From Pseudomonas sp. URMO17WK12:I2 (lineage in GTDB: Bacteria; Pseudomonadota; Gammaproteobacteria; Pseudomonadales; Pseudomonadaceae), in contig NZ_QKYW01000005.1 in assembly GCF_003253735.1 (NCBI RefSeq), forward strand, positions 310,001 through 374,000: DNA of 64,000 bases, in the 5' to 3' direction. The position numbers and the translations under genes were made by a program. Shown one piece after another: positions 25,912 to 35,060 of this stretch. The number at the start of each line of letters is the position of its first letter. The stretch's first letter is position 1. The notes under the pieces are model-generated. The model was given only the letters and a program-made list of their open reading frames with translations. It made no database searches and was not told the origin of the DNA.

Positions 25912-26093
25912 TGACCTTGATTCTCGCAGACACCGCCTGGGGCTGACGGCGTAGTGGTTTAACGCTCATCACGTGCATTGCACTGTGGCGAACGGCTCCT
26001 CCAGGAGCGCGAGAGATTCTATCGAGTGTTTCCAGAATGTGACATGTCACGAGTCTTGGGAGGTGGGCCATGGCGGCCCACCGGGCGAGGTGC

Positions 26094-26420
26094 TCAGGAG
26101 TAAGTGTCGAGCAACTCCTGCTTCTGGGCGCGTGGGCGTGCCCAGTCGTGTTGCAGGGTGTTCAGCACGTTGCCGATGAAGTCGCGGTCGGCTGCGGCGC
26201 GGCGGCCTACGTAGCCCTGGCCGCGGCGGTAGGTCCGTAGGCGAGTGCGCATGTTCGGCCGTTGGCTGACGAATTCCTGTTCCGGCTGATCAGCCGGCAG
26301 GCGGTCGATGCGTACTTCACCCGATTCGCATACCCACAGGATGTGATTGTGCAGGCTGTCCTTGTGCTGGGAGAACAGCTGGGCGAGGTCGTCGATGGTC
26401 GGTTGCTGATTCAGGTTCAT
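26094..26420 (-). CDS. Conserved hypothetical protein, 108 aa
   Basis: A soluble, basic protein without membrane segment. The N-terminal part (IDDLAQLFSQHKDSLHNHILWVCESGEVRIDRLP) looks like a helix followed by beta strands, the middle is Arg-rich (RPNMRTRLRTYRRGQGYVGRRAAAD), and a C-terminal helix follows. AAGGGG lies about 8 nt before the ATG. I recall similar proteins only from pseudomonads and know no function; the Arg-rich middle could bind nucleic acid, which is inference. Confidence 0.65.
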   Translation of the reverse strand: MNLNQQPTIDDLAQLFSQHKDSLHNHILWVCESGEVRIDRLPADQPEQEFVSQRPNMRTRLRTYRRGQGYVGRRAAADRDFIGNVLNTLQHDWARPRAQKQELLDTYS

Positions 26421-26898
26421 GGCGTTACCCCTTCATTCTCTGATCTGTCTAGGGCGACCGCTGCAGTGCGGCCGTCATTGCCCGTGGCGTTTGAGTGCTG
26501 CCGGTGGCCGTGTAGTGATGTGTGAATATCGCTACGCAGTGGCGGCTAACCGAAGCCGAAATCGTGAAGGAGAGAAAGTCAGGGAAGGCGGGGCCGGATG
26601 CAGGTGATCCGCAGGATCAGCCACAGGCATCATGACAACGTCTCGCTAACGCTCTCGTCCTGGCAGGACGCTCGACTTCATCAATCTGCCTTGTGGGCAG
26701 TACATATCGTGGAACGCTCGGCTGGTATTACCGAGCTTGCCCAAGTGCCCTTGTCAGGGCTCCCGTCAGGGGAGGCGAGCCCATCATGCAAAAGCGCAAA
26801 GGGGCCGTCAATACTTTTGTAGTGATTTTTTTTAAGTACTACAAAAATATCTCAGCCCCCTCGAAAGGCGTCTGGCACGCCGAAAAATGACCCTCTGG
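26421..26898. other. 478-bp gene-free stretch
   Basis: No convincing gene: the short frames here have atypical codon use and no ribosome sites. The left part must hold the promoter of the minus-strand gene at 26094-26420. The only clear structure is the AT-rich inverted repeat listed separately at 26815-26846. Confidence 0.6.
26815..26846. repeat. AT-rich 9-bp inverted repeat
   Basis: TTTTGTAGT (26815-26823) is inverted at ACTACAAAA (26838-26846) around a 14-nt loop containing a run of eight T. It lies 52 bp beyond the stop of the bestrophin gene (minus strand) and may be a terminator for it, or an operator-like site; I cannot decide. Confidence 0.5.
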
Positions 26899-27798
26899 TC
26901 AGTCCTCGAGAAGACGCCCGTCGCGCTCGCGCTGAGCATCGCGTTGCATCGATTCGAGGTTCTTTTCAATGGTTTCGCACAGCGCATCCATCTGGATCTG
27001 GTGCTCGCTGACCTGGAACGGGCTCTGCAGGTCACTGCCGACCCGCTCGATCGCCAGCAGCATGAAACCGACCACCGTCGAGGCCAGAGGCGTGTACCAC
27101 TCCAGGCTCTCCACCAGGCCGATCGGTACGATCACGCAGAACATGGTGATGAACAGGCGCGGGAAGTACACGTAGGGGTAGGGCAGCGGCGTGTTGGCAA
27201 TACGTTCCAGGCCGCCCTGGCAGTTGGACACGTCGACCAGCGTCGACTCCAGGCGGGTAAGGCGGATGCTGTCCAGGCGGCCGGCCTTGTATTCGCTGGC
27301 CAGCATGGCCGCGGAACCGTTGAGAATATCGTTGGGGAAGTTATTGGTGGTGCCGCGTCGCTCGAACTCCTCGGCAGCGACGAAGGCGCGCACCTCGTCG
27401 TCGCAGGGCTGGTTGCGCAGGCTGGCGGACAGGCTTCGGATATAGGCGACATGGCGGCGCAGCAGCACCACTTTGGCGGGGTTGCTGCCTTCATGGTCGT
27501 CGATCAGCGTCAATACCTGGCGGGCGAAGCTGCGCGAGCTGTTGATCAGCGCACCCCAGATGGTGCGTGCCTCCCACCAGCGGTTGTAGGCGCTGCTGTT
27601 GCGAAAGCTGATCAGCACCACCAGGGCCGAACCAAGCAGGGTCAGGGGCATGGAGGGCAGGTTGATCCTGCGGTCGAGAAACAGCATGTAGTCGACCGTG
27701 ACGATGATGTCCCAGATCAGCAGCCAGAACAGTGACCAGCCGACATAGCCGAAGGTCTTCAGAAGGTAGCGATAACCACGGGTGAGGGATTGCGTCAC
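26899..27798 (-). CDS. Bestrophin-family channel protein
   Basis: 299 aa of the bestrophin/UPF0187 family (E. coli YneE-like), pentameric ion channels of the inner membrane. Family signatures: an early WDIIVTVDYMLF span, FRNSSAYNRWWEARTIWGALINSSR, and PYPYVYFPRLFITMFCVIVPIGL with WYTPLASTVVGFMLLAIERVGSDLQSPF. The start is the GTG at 27798, with GGAG 8 nt upstream; the open frame before it is unlike coding sequence. The physiological ion is unknown (bacterial homologues conduct cations). It may be transcribed with the upstream StpA-like gene, 84 bp away. Confidence 0.9.
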   Translation of the reverse strand: MTQSLTRGYRYLLKTFGYVGWSLFWLLIWDIIVTVDYMLFLDRRINLPSMPLTLLGSALVVLISFRNSSAYNRWWEARTIWGALINSSRSFARQVLTLIDDHEGSNPAKVVLLRRHVAYIRSLSASLRNQPCDDEVRAFVAAEEFERRGTTNNFPNDILNGSAAMLASEYKAGRLDSIRLTRLESTLVDVSNCQGGLERIANTPLPYPYVYFPRLFITMFCVIVPIGLVESLEWYTPLASTVVGFMLLAIERVGSDLQSPFQVSEHQIQMDALCETIEKNLESMQRDAQRERDGRLLED

Positions 27799-27881
27799 GT
27801 GGGTTTCTCCGCGAGCAAGGAAGGCGAAAGTGCAGAGATTCGGACGTGAGGGCGGGTGAAAGGTTCGCCAGGGCGCGCGAA

Positions 27882-29150
27882 TCAGCCTCGCTGGCGCGCT
27901 GCTGCCAATGCGCGGAAGAACGCGATGTACTGACACGGCCCATCCGCGAAGATGGCACTCAGGCGCAGCGGATCATTGGCATCGCTGATACCGGCCAGTG
28001 CCGGCCAGGGATCGTCTGGGTGGTCGCGCAAGTAGCCGGCATCGACGCCGGGGCGCTGGACTTCGCCGCGGCTGCTATCGACGTACAACACAAGGTTGTG
28101 CTGCCCGAAGGCCTTGCCCAGTTCCTGCACCAGGGTAAGAAAGCCGCGGTCGCTGCCGCCGCGCAGCCAGGTGATATCGCCTGCTTCGCTGGTGACGGCC
28201 GAGCTGGTCAGGGTGTCGCCAACGCCAACCAGGCGTGGCATGTACCGTGGATCGAAACGCTCGACCGCCAGTTGCCGAAGTGCCTCGAGGCTGGTCGGTG
28301 CCTGGCGCGCGTTGAAGGTTTCGCCCAGTGGGTAGACGCCCGTGCGTTGCCCGTAATGGCGGTTGAGCAGCACCAGAACGCCGGCCTCCTTGACGGCACC
28401 ACGCAGCATCAGTTGCATGTCTGTGGTGCCGGCCGCGCTGCCTTGTGCCGGCCGCAGGCGCTCGTGGCCGTCGGCGTCACGGCCGAGATTGGGCGCATAG
28501 TGGACGAAGAACGACTGCGCCAGGCCTTGCGCAGCCGCCCTGTCGAGCAACGCTTGCAGGTGCTTGGCGCCGTCGGCCTGCAAGCGCGCATACAGCGCCG
28601 GCTGATCATGCCAGTGATGGTGAAAGGCGTTGAGGTTGATCGTGGGTGAAAGCGGGTTGTCGAGCATGCTGCTGGCCAGCAGCCGATCGATATCATGGGC
28701 GGGCAGGTTGTAGGGCGCCTGTTGCAGCAGCGTCTTCAGTGACGCGCTCAGGTGTGCCGGCGCCGCGGCGAGAAACGCCAGCTCGGCGGCGCTGACGCCC
28801 GGATGGGAGATTCGCCCATGGCGATCCTGCACCTGCACGCCGCCGGCTGCCAGCCCCGGCAGATACAGACCCTGTTCCTGGCAGTGCGGTCTGGCGCCGA
28901 TAGCGCGCTCGACCAGGCCGTTGACGCCGCGGCTGCCGATATGTTCGCCATTGGTCAGCACCTGGAAGTGGCCATCCAGGGCGAGGGCTGCCTGCAGGTA
29001 AGCGGGCTCCAGGGTGCGGCTGAGGGGATCGCGCACCAGATCCATGCACACGCCATCCAGATCCTGGATGATCAGCAGGTTTTCGGTGCCGGCGAGGCTG
29101 TCGAGCAGAGATGTGGGGTCGAGCGAGTACGCGGTTTCGGTCACAATCAT
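27882..29150 (-). CDS. stpA: Glucosylglycerol 3-phosphatase (StpA)-like protein
   Basis: 422 aa resembling StpA/GgpP, the phosphatase that makes the compatible solute glucosylglycerol from its phosphate. A HAD-type start motif is visible (LLIIQDLDGVCMDLVRDPLSR, Asp30 and Asp32), with the later conserved MPRLVGVGDTLTSSAV motif and GSDRGFLTLVQELG typical of the family. The start at 29150 is preferred over the ATG eight codons upstream. No glucosylglycerol-phosphate synthase (ggpS) lies in the window, so the gene appears separated from its expected partner here. It is followed 84 bp on by the bestrophin gene. Confidence 0.8.
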   Translation of the reverse strand: MIVTETAYSLDPTSLLDSLAGTENLLIIQDLDGVCMDLVRDPLSRTLEPAYLQAALALDGHFQVLTNGEHIGSRGVNGLVERAIGARPHCQEQGLYLPGLAAGGVQVQDRHGRISHPGVSAAELAFLAAAPAHLSASLKTLLQQAPYNLPAHDIDRLLASSMLDNPLSPTINLNAFHHHWHDQPALYARLQADGAKHLQALLDRAAAQGLAQSFFVHYAPNLGRDADGHERLRPAQGSAAGTTDMQLMLRGAVKEAGVLVLLNRHYGQRTGVYPLGETFNARQAPTSLEALRQLAVERFDPRYMPRLVGVGDTLTSSAVTSEAGDITWLRGGSDRGFLTLVQELGKAFGQHNLVLYVDSSRGEVQRPGVDAGYLRDHPDDPWPALAGISDANDPLRLSAIFADGPCQYIAFFRALAAARQRG

Positions 29151-29253
29151 GGCCCTGAGTCTAACGCGGTCCACCCACTGGGGCGATTGGCTGAAGCATT
29201 TGGCCCAAGTGGTTGTCCATCAGATTGGCAGAGCGGATTGAGAGGAAGCACGG

Positions 29254-30132
29254 ATGAATGATTCACCCAAGCGGGTTCGGCAGGTCGTCACGGCAGCGCT
29301 GCTGCTTTGCGCGAGTGCCGCAGGTACTGCGAGGGGCGATGAAGCCACGCAATTGGCCAAGCTGATCAACAGCTATCGCGAGGCGGGGCAGGGGTGCGGC
29401 GGGCAAGCCAGCCCGGCAGCCGGCCCCTTGGCGCCCGACCGGCGCCTGGCCGGGCAGCAGGTCAATTCATCCGAGCAGCTGCAGCAGGCCCTGCAACAGG
29501 CCGGCTACCAGGCTGCGGCCGTGCAGCTGATCCGCGTGACAGGCCCCGATACCCCCGAAGCGGCCATGGCCATGTTGCAGCAGTCGTACTGCAAGCAACT
29601 GCAGGACGCGCAATTCGCCGATATCGGCGTGCTGCACGAAGGCAACAGCTGGCAGGTGGTGCTCGGTCGCGCTTTGCTACCGGCACGTCTGGGCGACTGG
29701 CAGGAAGAGGGCAAGGCGATTCTCGAGGCGGTCAACCAGGCTCGGGGCACGCCGCGCCAGTGCGGTGATCAGCCTTTCGATGCGGCCGAGCCGCTGAGCT
29801 GGAGCGATGCCCTCGGCCAGGCGGCCCTGGCCCACAGCCGCGACATGGCGATGAACAGCCTGTTCAGCCACCAGGGCAGCGACCGCAGTCTGGTGGGCGC
29901 CCGCGCAACGGCTGCCGGCTACACCTGGACGGTGATCGGCGAGAACATCGCCGCCGGCCAGGGGCGTGCCCAGCAGGTGGTCGAGGGCTGGCTGGCCAGC
30001 CCGTCGCACTGCTACAACCTGATGAACCCGGACTTCCATGAAATGGGCGCGGCCTATGCCAGCAACCCGCAAAGCCAGGCGACCATCTACTGGACCCAGG
30101 TATTTGGCGCGGCGGGGCGTTCGGGGCTCTAG
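29254..30132 (+). CDS. Secreted CAP-domain (SCP/PR1-like) protein
   Basis: 292 aa with a signal peptide (cleavage near residue 28, after ARG). The C-terminal half is a CAP domain: ILEAVNQARGTPRQCG, LGQAALAHSRDMAMNSLFSHQGSDRSLVGARATAAGYTWTVIGENIAAGQG and WLASPSHCYNLMNPDFHEMGAAYA. The His and Glu that line the CAP cavity (SHQ, GENIA, SHCYNLM) are present. The N-terminal half (about 30-160) is a separate region without known domain and with two Cys. Bacterial CAP proteins are exported; function is mostly unknown. AGGAAG precedes the ATG. Confidence 0.88.
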   Translation: MNDSPKRVRQVVTAALLLCASAAGTARGDEATQLAKLINSYREAGQGCGGQASPAAGPLAPDRRLAGQQVNSSEQLQQALQQAGYQAAAVQLIRVTGPDTPEAAMAMLQQSYCKQLQDAQFADIGVLHEGNSWQVVLGRALLPARLGDWQEEGKAILEAVNQARGTPRQCGDQPFDAAEPLSWSDALGQAALAHSRDMAMNSLFSHQGSDRSLVGARATAAGYTWTVIGENIAAGQGRAQQVVEGWLASPSHCYNLMNPDFHEMGAAYASNPQSQATIYWTQVFGAAGRSGL

Positions 30133-30229
30133 ACGGGTTTTATTTTGTGCTGTTGATGGGCTGGCGTAGATATCCGCCCGCTCCCACAGAAGCAGAAGTT
30201 GCTGCGAATAGCAGATTCTTCCTGAGCCG

Positions 30230-32116
30230 TCAGGCCTGACGATCACTCAACAGCGGCGGCATCGGGCAGTCCAGGGTGTCGGCGACGGCGCGCATCAATT
30301 CCGCTTCGCTGGCGCTGATACGTCCGTCGTGCTCGATGCAGCGAGCCATGGCCTTGAGCAATTGAGGCTTCTGCAGCGGGCGCATCTGGTTGAGGCGGTT
30401 GAGTGCGTCGTTCAACTCGCTGATTCCGGCATGGGGCTGTTCGGCAAATGGCCGGGCGCTGAACGGCAAGGTGATCCAGGCAGCCAGAAAGGCCGCGCTG
30501 GCTGCCTGCTCGGTGGCATTGCCGGCTCGCGCCAGGGCCGTCAGCAGCACGCAACTTTCATTGCCTAGCGCTGCCAGAGGCAGGCGACCCTGTACGGTGC
30601 GCTGCATGCCCAGGTTGCGTTCGACGATGCGCAGCAGCGCCCATTCCATGAATCCCAGTTGCCCGGTGCTGATCAGCAGGGTGCCGATATCGCGCTTGAG
30701 GCTGACGAAGTCCTGGGGCTCGAGTTGTTTGAGCGCCGGGATGATCAGCTCCAGTAGCGGCAGGCGTCGGCCAGCCGGCAAGCGGCCAAGCGGCTCATCC
30801 AGTTCCTGCAGGCGGTCTGCGAGCAGCGGCGGCAGGTTGCTTTGCATCCATGTCATGCGTTGCTGGCGTGTGGTGCCGTCGGTGCCCAGCAGCAGGCCGT
30901 AGAGAATGGCCAGAGCGCCGTGCGGATCGTGGGCGGCGCTACGCAGGCGGTCATCGATCTGCGCCAGGCTCTCGCGCGCTTCTTCCAGATGCAGGGGTTG
31001 CGGTTCGCCGATGCTGGCAATCGCGGCACTGGCGGACGCGGCGCTGAAGCCCGCCATCGCCTCCGGTTGTGGTGCGGCGGCGTGCACGGGGGGCTCGAAC
31101 ACCTCCTCGCCCAGCACCACGCCTTTCCAGTCCGGATCGACGCGGCGGATGCGCTCTTCCAGCGGCGGATGGGTGGCCATCATCTTGCTCAGGGCCAGGC
31201 CCTGGCCGAAGTACATGTGGCTGTACTCCGCCGCGTGGCTGGCCTCGATGCGCGAGCCGGCGCCGAGCTTCTTGAGGGCGCCGGCGATGCCATTGGGATT
31301 ACGGGTGTACTGCACGGCCGAGGCGTCGGCGAGAAACTCGCGTTGACGGCTGACCGCCGCCTTGATCAGGTTGCCGAAAAAGGTCCCGGCATAGCCGATC
31401 ACCAGCAGCGCCAGGCCGACCACCATCACCAGTGCGACGGCATTGCCACGGCCCTTGTCGTCCGAGCGGCTGGAGGAACGGGTAGAACCACTGTGGCTGA
31501 TGCCGCGCATCATCAGTTCGCCGATCAGGCCGAGCAGCAGAATGCCGTGCAGCACCGCCACCAGGCGGGTATTGAGGCGCATGTCGCCATGCAGGATATG
31601 ACTGAATTCGTGAGCGATAACGCCCTGCAGCTCGTCGCGACTGAGCTTTTCGATGGCGCCGCGGGTCACTCCGATCACTGCGTTCTGCGGCCGCAACCCC
31701 GCCGCGAAGGCGTTGATCGCGGGCTCTTCGAGCAGGTAAACCGGTGGCACCGGCACACCTGCGGCCAGCGCCATTTCTTCCACCACATTGAGCACACGCT
31801 GTTCGTGCAGGCCTTCGGGCTTGAGATTGATCAGCCGACCGCCAAGCCGCTCGGCGACCACCTTGCCGCCCGCGCGCAGCTGTACGGCCTTGAATGCCCA
31901 GCCGAGAAACACCACGCCGACCACCACGGTTGCCACGCTGAGCAACAGTTCCCGGCTCAGCGACTGCAGGCTGTAGTTACCGTACTGGTAAACCTGCCAG
32001 GCAACGGCGATCACCAGCGTGGTGCTGACGATCAGGGTGACCACCGCCAGCATGAGTAGTATCACCAGGCGCGAGCTGTTGCGCCTGGCCCGGTCCTGAT
32101 GCTCGAAGAAATCCAT
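30230..32116 (-). CDS. M48-family membrane metallopeptidase
   Basis: 628 aa. Two N-terminal membrane spans (about 17-40 and 60-78), then an M48 peptidase domain with zinc motif HEFSH at 169-173 (GVIAHEFSHILHGD) and the third ligand region REFLADASAVQYTRNP, two more spans near 190-270, and a long C-terminal helical domain (about 340-628) of unknown role. It is larger than HtpX (about 290 aa) because of this extension. It is encoded 17 bp after the LemA gene, a pairing that recurs in bacteria and suggests a joint membrane-protein quality-control role (inference). Confidence 0.88.
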   Translation of the reverse strand: MDFFEHQDRARRNSSRLVILLMLAVVTLIVSTTLVIAVAWQVYQYGNYSLQSLSRELLLSVATVVVGVVFLGWAFKAVQLRAGGKVVAERLGGRLINLKPEGLHEQRVLNVVEEMALAAGVPVPPVYLLEEPAINAFAAGLRPQNAVIGVTRGAIEKLSRDELQGVIAHEFSHILHGDMRLNTRLVAVLHGILLLGLIGELMMRGISHSGSTRSSSRSDDKGRGNAVALVMVVGLALLVIGYAGTFFGNLIKAAVSRQREFLADASAVQYTRNPNGIAGALKKLGAGSRIEASHAAEYSHMYFGQGLALSKMMATHPPLEERIRRVDPDWKGVVLGEEVFEPPVHAAAPQPEAMAGFSAASASAAIASIGEPQPLHLEEARESLAQIDDRLRSAAHDPHGALAILYGLLLGTDGTTRQQRMTWMQSNLPPLLADRLQELDEPLGRLPAGRRLPLLELIIPALKQLEPQDFVSLKRDIGTLLISTGQLGFMEWALLRIVERNLGMQRTVQGRLPLAALGNESCVLLTALARAGNATEQAASAAFLAAWITLPFSARPFAEQPHAGISELNDALNRLNQMRPLQKPQLLKAMARCIEHDGRISASEAELMRAVADTLDCPMPPLLSDRQA

Positions 32117-32133
32117 CTAGATACGCCCCGTGC

Positions 32134-32730
32134 TCAGAAGGAGACTTTGGGAGCGTCCTGAATGGCCGCGCTGTCGGCGAATTCCAGCAGGGCGGCGTCG
32201 GTGCCGTGGCCGAAGGCACCGGCCAGAACCACCGGCGGGAAGCTCTGGCGGTAAGCGTTGTAGGCGGTGACCGCGTCGTTGTAGGCCTGGCGGGCGAAGG
32301 CCACCTTGTTCTCGGTGCTGGAGAGCTCCTCGCTCAGTTGCTGCATGTTCTGCGAGGCCTTGAGGTCCGGGTAGGCCTCGACGGTCACGTTGAGGCGGCC
32401 CATGGCATTCTTCAGCACGCCTTCGGCATTGGCCAGCAGGTTCATGCTCTGCGCATCGCCAGGGTTCTGCGAGGCCTGCTTGAGGCCGTCGACCGCACCG
32501 TTACGGGCGGCGATTACCGCTTCGAGGGTTTCCCGCTCGTGGGCCAGGTAGGCCTTGGCGGTTTCCACCAGGTTGGGGATCAGGTCGTAGCGGCGCTTGA
32601 GCTGCACCTCGATCTGCGCGAAACCGTTCTGGTAGCGATTGCGCAGGCTGACCAGGCGGTTATAGACACTGATCACGTAGAAGACCACCACGACCAGTAC
32701 GGCGATGATGATAAGGGTGGAGATATCCAT
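32134..32730 (-). CDS. lemA: LemA-family membrane protein
   Basis: 198 aa: one N-terminal membrane span (about 4-24) and a coiled-coil helical bundle outside or inside the membrane. Signature parts are VYNRLVSLRNRYQNGFAQIEVQLKRRYDLIPNLVETAKAYLAHERETLEAVIAAR and the closing AYNAYRQSFPPVVLAG. This is the LemA family, not the LemA/GacS sensor kinase of P. syringae. It is first gene of the LemA-M48 pair, with 17 bp between them. Confidence 0.93.
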   Translation of the reverse strand: MDISTLIIIAVLVVVVFYVISVYNRLVSLRNRYQNGFAQIEVQLKRRYDLIPNLVETAKAYLAHERETLEAVIAARNGAVDGLKQASQNPGDAQSMNLLANAEGVLKNAMGRLNVTVEAYPDLKASQNMQQLSEELSSTENKVAFARQAYNDAVTAYNAYRQSFPPVVLAGAFGHGTDAALLEFADSAAIQDAPKVSF

Positions 32731-32836
32731 GAGATGTCCCTATCGGTTGTGTAGAAGTGGCCGCATGGTAGCGGAAACTGCAGGCTATCGGGCACGCCAT
32801 GGCAGGGTAGTCGGCCTGGATGTGCGGTGGTTCCCG

Positions 32837-34999
32837 TTACTGTTCGTCCGGCTTGTTCGGGCTGAGCGCGGTCATCTGCACGGTCAGGCGCGGCGTCGCC
32901 AGGCTCAGGCCAGACTCGTCCAGGTGGCGCTTGAGCCCCAGGTTGAAGGCGCGTGACACCTCCCACTGCTTGATCGGCGCAGTCTTGAAGCGCGCACGCA
33001 GCACCGCGTTGCCTGACTCGAAACTTTCCACGCCCTGGATTTCCAGGGGCGACCAGATATTGCGGCGCATCAACACGTCGTTGCGCAGCTCGGTGGCGAC
33101 TTCACGCAGCAGCTTGATGGCCTCGTCGATGTTCATGTCGTGGGGCACCGCGACGCGGAAGATCGCGTAGCCGAACTCGCGCGAGTAGTTCTTGATGCTC
33201 TTGATTTCGCTGAACGGGATGGTGTGCACGATGCCGTCGATATCACGCAGACGCACGGTGCGGATGGTCAGGCCTTCGACGGTGCCGAGGTGGCCGCCAA
33301 CGTCGACGTAGTCGTCGATGGCCAGGGAGTCTTCGATGATGATGAACAGGCCGGTGATCAGGTCCGCCACCAGCGATTGCGCACCGAAACCGATGGCCAG
33401 GCCGATCACCCCGGCACCCGCCAGCAGCGGTGTGACGTTCATGCCCATGTTGGCCAGGGCGACGATGGCCGCGATGATGAAGATGCTGACGAACAGCACG
33501 TTGCGGATCAGCGGCATCATGGTCTGCGCGCGGGCGTTGGTCTGGCCCTTGCGTGAGCGCGTCAGGGCGTGGTGCACCGCGGTGTCGGCGAGAATCCACA
33601 CCAGCCAGCCGCAGGCCAGGGTCGCGCCCAGGCCGATCAGCTTGAGGCTGATCTCGTGGCCGTCGCCCTCGGCGAAGCGGATCAGCGACAGCCCCCAAAC
33701 GCGCAGGCCCAGCTCGATGAACAGCAGCCAGACGGCCAGGCTGAGCATGGTGTGGAAGAAGTTCTGGAAGCGCTCGAAATACGCGGCATGCCGGCGGTGG
33801 CGCGAGCGGCTGCGGAACAGCCGCCGCCTGATCAGGCCGTTGATGACCATGCAGGTCACCAGCAGCACGGTGCACACCAGCGACTGGCGGAAGGCGGTGC
33901 TGGTGTCGCCGGCCGACACGAAGGTGGCCGACAGCGAGATCGCCACCAGGGCCAGGGCCGGCAGGTACCAGAAGCTGCCGAGCAGCTCCACGGTTTCGCT
34001 GATGCCACGCTGCCTGAGGCGTCGTGCCAGGGGCTGATTGCGGATCAGGTGGGCGATCGGGCGACGAAAACGCAGGATGAACAGGCCGGTGCACAGCGCC
34101 GCCAGCACGTTGGTCAGCGTGGCGGTGGTGTGCGCCAGGTTGCCACCTAGGCTGGCCACCAGGCGCGGATCGTTGAGCGCCTCGCCAAAGGCGGCGAAGC
34201 TGCCGATCAGCCACAGCGGGCGAAACGCACGGCGGCGCAGGATATTCAGCGCGGTGCGCCGGTGCGGGCCGTCGAGCAGCGAGAAGGCGATCACGCAGAT
34301 GGCCGAGAAGCAGGTACCCACCACCAGTGCATAGGCCAGCACCATGGCCAGGTCACGGCCCAGGGAGGCGGGCAGCACGTAGCTCAGGTAACCGGTGATC
34401 AGCAGGGCGGCGAACCAGGGGCCGAGCTTGCGCAGGGCGAAGCGCAGCAGGTCGGTCGGTCGCGGGTTCTGGGGCAGCTCCTCGGCCAGCCCGAAGCGCA
34501 GGCGCACCTGGTGGCTGAGCGCCCGCAGCCCGAAGGCCAGCAGGCTCCAGATGCCGATGATCAAGGCGAAATTACTGACCAGCGCCAGGCGCTCGCCGGC
34601 CTCCGGCAACAGCACCGACAACTCGCTGCGGCTGCGTGACAGCTCCAACTGCCAACGCGCCAGGGGGCTGTGCTCGCCGGAGAACTGGCTTTCGATACCG
34701 GTCAGCGTATTGCCGATCAGCCCCAGCACGCCGTCGCGGCTCTCGGGCTGGGCTTTCTGGGTGGTGTCGCGCAGGGTCTTCAGGTCATTGAGCAACTGTG
34801 CGCGCTGCTTGTCGTTCTCCAGCGACTGAATCACTTCGTCGAGGGAGCGATCCAGCGGTTGGTCCGCCTGGGGCTGGGCGCTGGATTCACCGCTGCTGCC
34901 GAACAGGGTCGGGATGCCCGCTGCCTGTGCCAGCGGACAGGCAAGGATCAACAGCGACAGCAACAGCAGGCGGCGCAGCAGGGCGTTGAAGCGGATCAC
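32837..34999 (-). CDS. Mechanosensitive ion channel (MscS family, large multi-span form)
   Basis: 720 aa. A signal-like N-terminus (RFNALLRRLLLLSLLILACPLAQA), a periplasmic helical region (about 30-130), roughly ten membrane spans, and the C-terminal MscS core: PLLAGAGVIGLAIGFGAQSLVADLITGLFIIIEDSLAIDDYVDVGGHLGTVEGLTIRTVRLRD. It opens under membrane tension to release solutes in hypo-osmotic shock. I choose the GTG at 34999, with GGAGAG 9 nt upstream; an ATG at 35014 lacks a site but would add five codons. It follows gmhA by 61 bp on the same strand. Confidence 0.88.
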   Translation of the reverse strand: MIRFNALLRRLLLLSLLILACPLAQAAGIPTLFGSSGESSAQPQADQPLDRSLDEVIQSLENDKQRAQLLNDLKTLRDTTQKAQPESRDGVLGLIGNTLTGIESQFSGEHSPLARWQLELSRSRSELSVLLPEAGERLALVSNFALIIGIWSLLAFGLRALSHQVRLRFGLAEELPQNPRPTDLLRFALRKLGPWFAALLITGYLSYVLPASLGRDLAMVLAYALVVGTCFSAICVIAFSLLDGPHRRTALNILRRRAFRPLWLIGSFAAFGEALNDPRLVASLGGNLAHTTATLTNVLAALCTGLFILRFRRPIAHLIRNQPLARRLRQRGISETVELLGSFWYLPALALVAISLSATFVSAGDTSTAFRQSLVCTVLLVTCMVINGLIRRRLFRSRSRHRRHAAYFERFQNFFHTMLSLAVWLLFIELGLRVWGLSLIRFAEGDGHEISLKLIGLGATLACGWLVWILADTAVHHALTRSRKGQTNARAQTMMPLIRNVLFVSIFIIAAIVALANMGMNVTPLLAGAGVIGLAIGFGAQSLVADLITGLFIIIEDSLAIDDYVDVGGHLGTVEGLTIRTVRLRDIDGIVHTIPFSEIKSIKNYSREFGYAIFRVAVPHDMNIDEAIKLLREVATELRNDVLMRRNIWSPLEIQGVESFESGNAVLRARFKTAPIKQWEVSRAFNLGLKRHLDESGLSLATPRLTVQMTALSPNKPDEQ

Positions 35000-35060
35000 G
35001 CGCGAACTCTCCATCACGCGGGTGAGTGTCGTGGCGGCGCCAATCGACGCCGCCCCTGGC

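Noticed and set aside
32134..32730. LemA as the GacS/LemA sensor kinase
   Set aside because: The product is a 198-aa single-span coiled-coil protein with no kinase motifs; only the name is shared.
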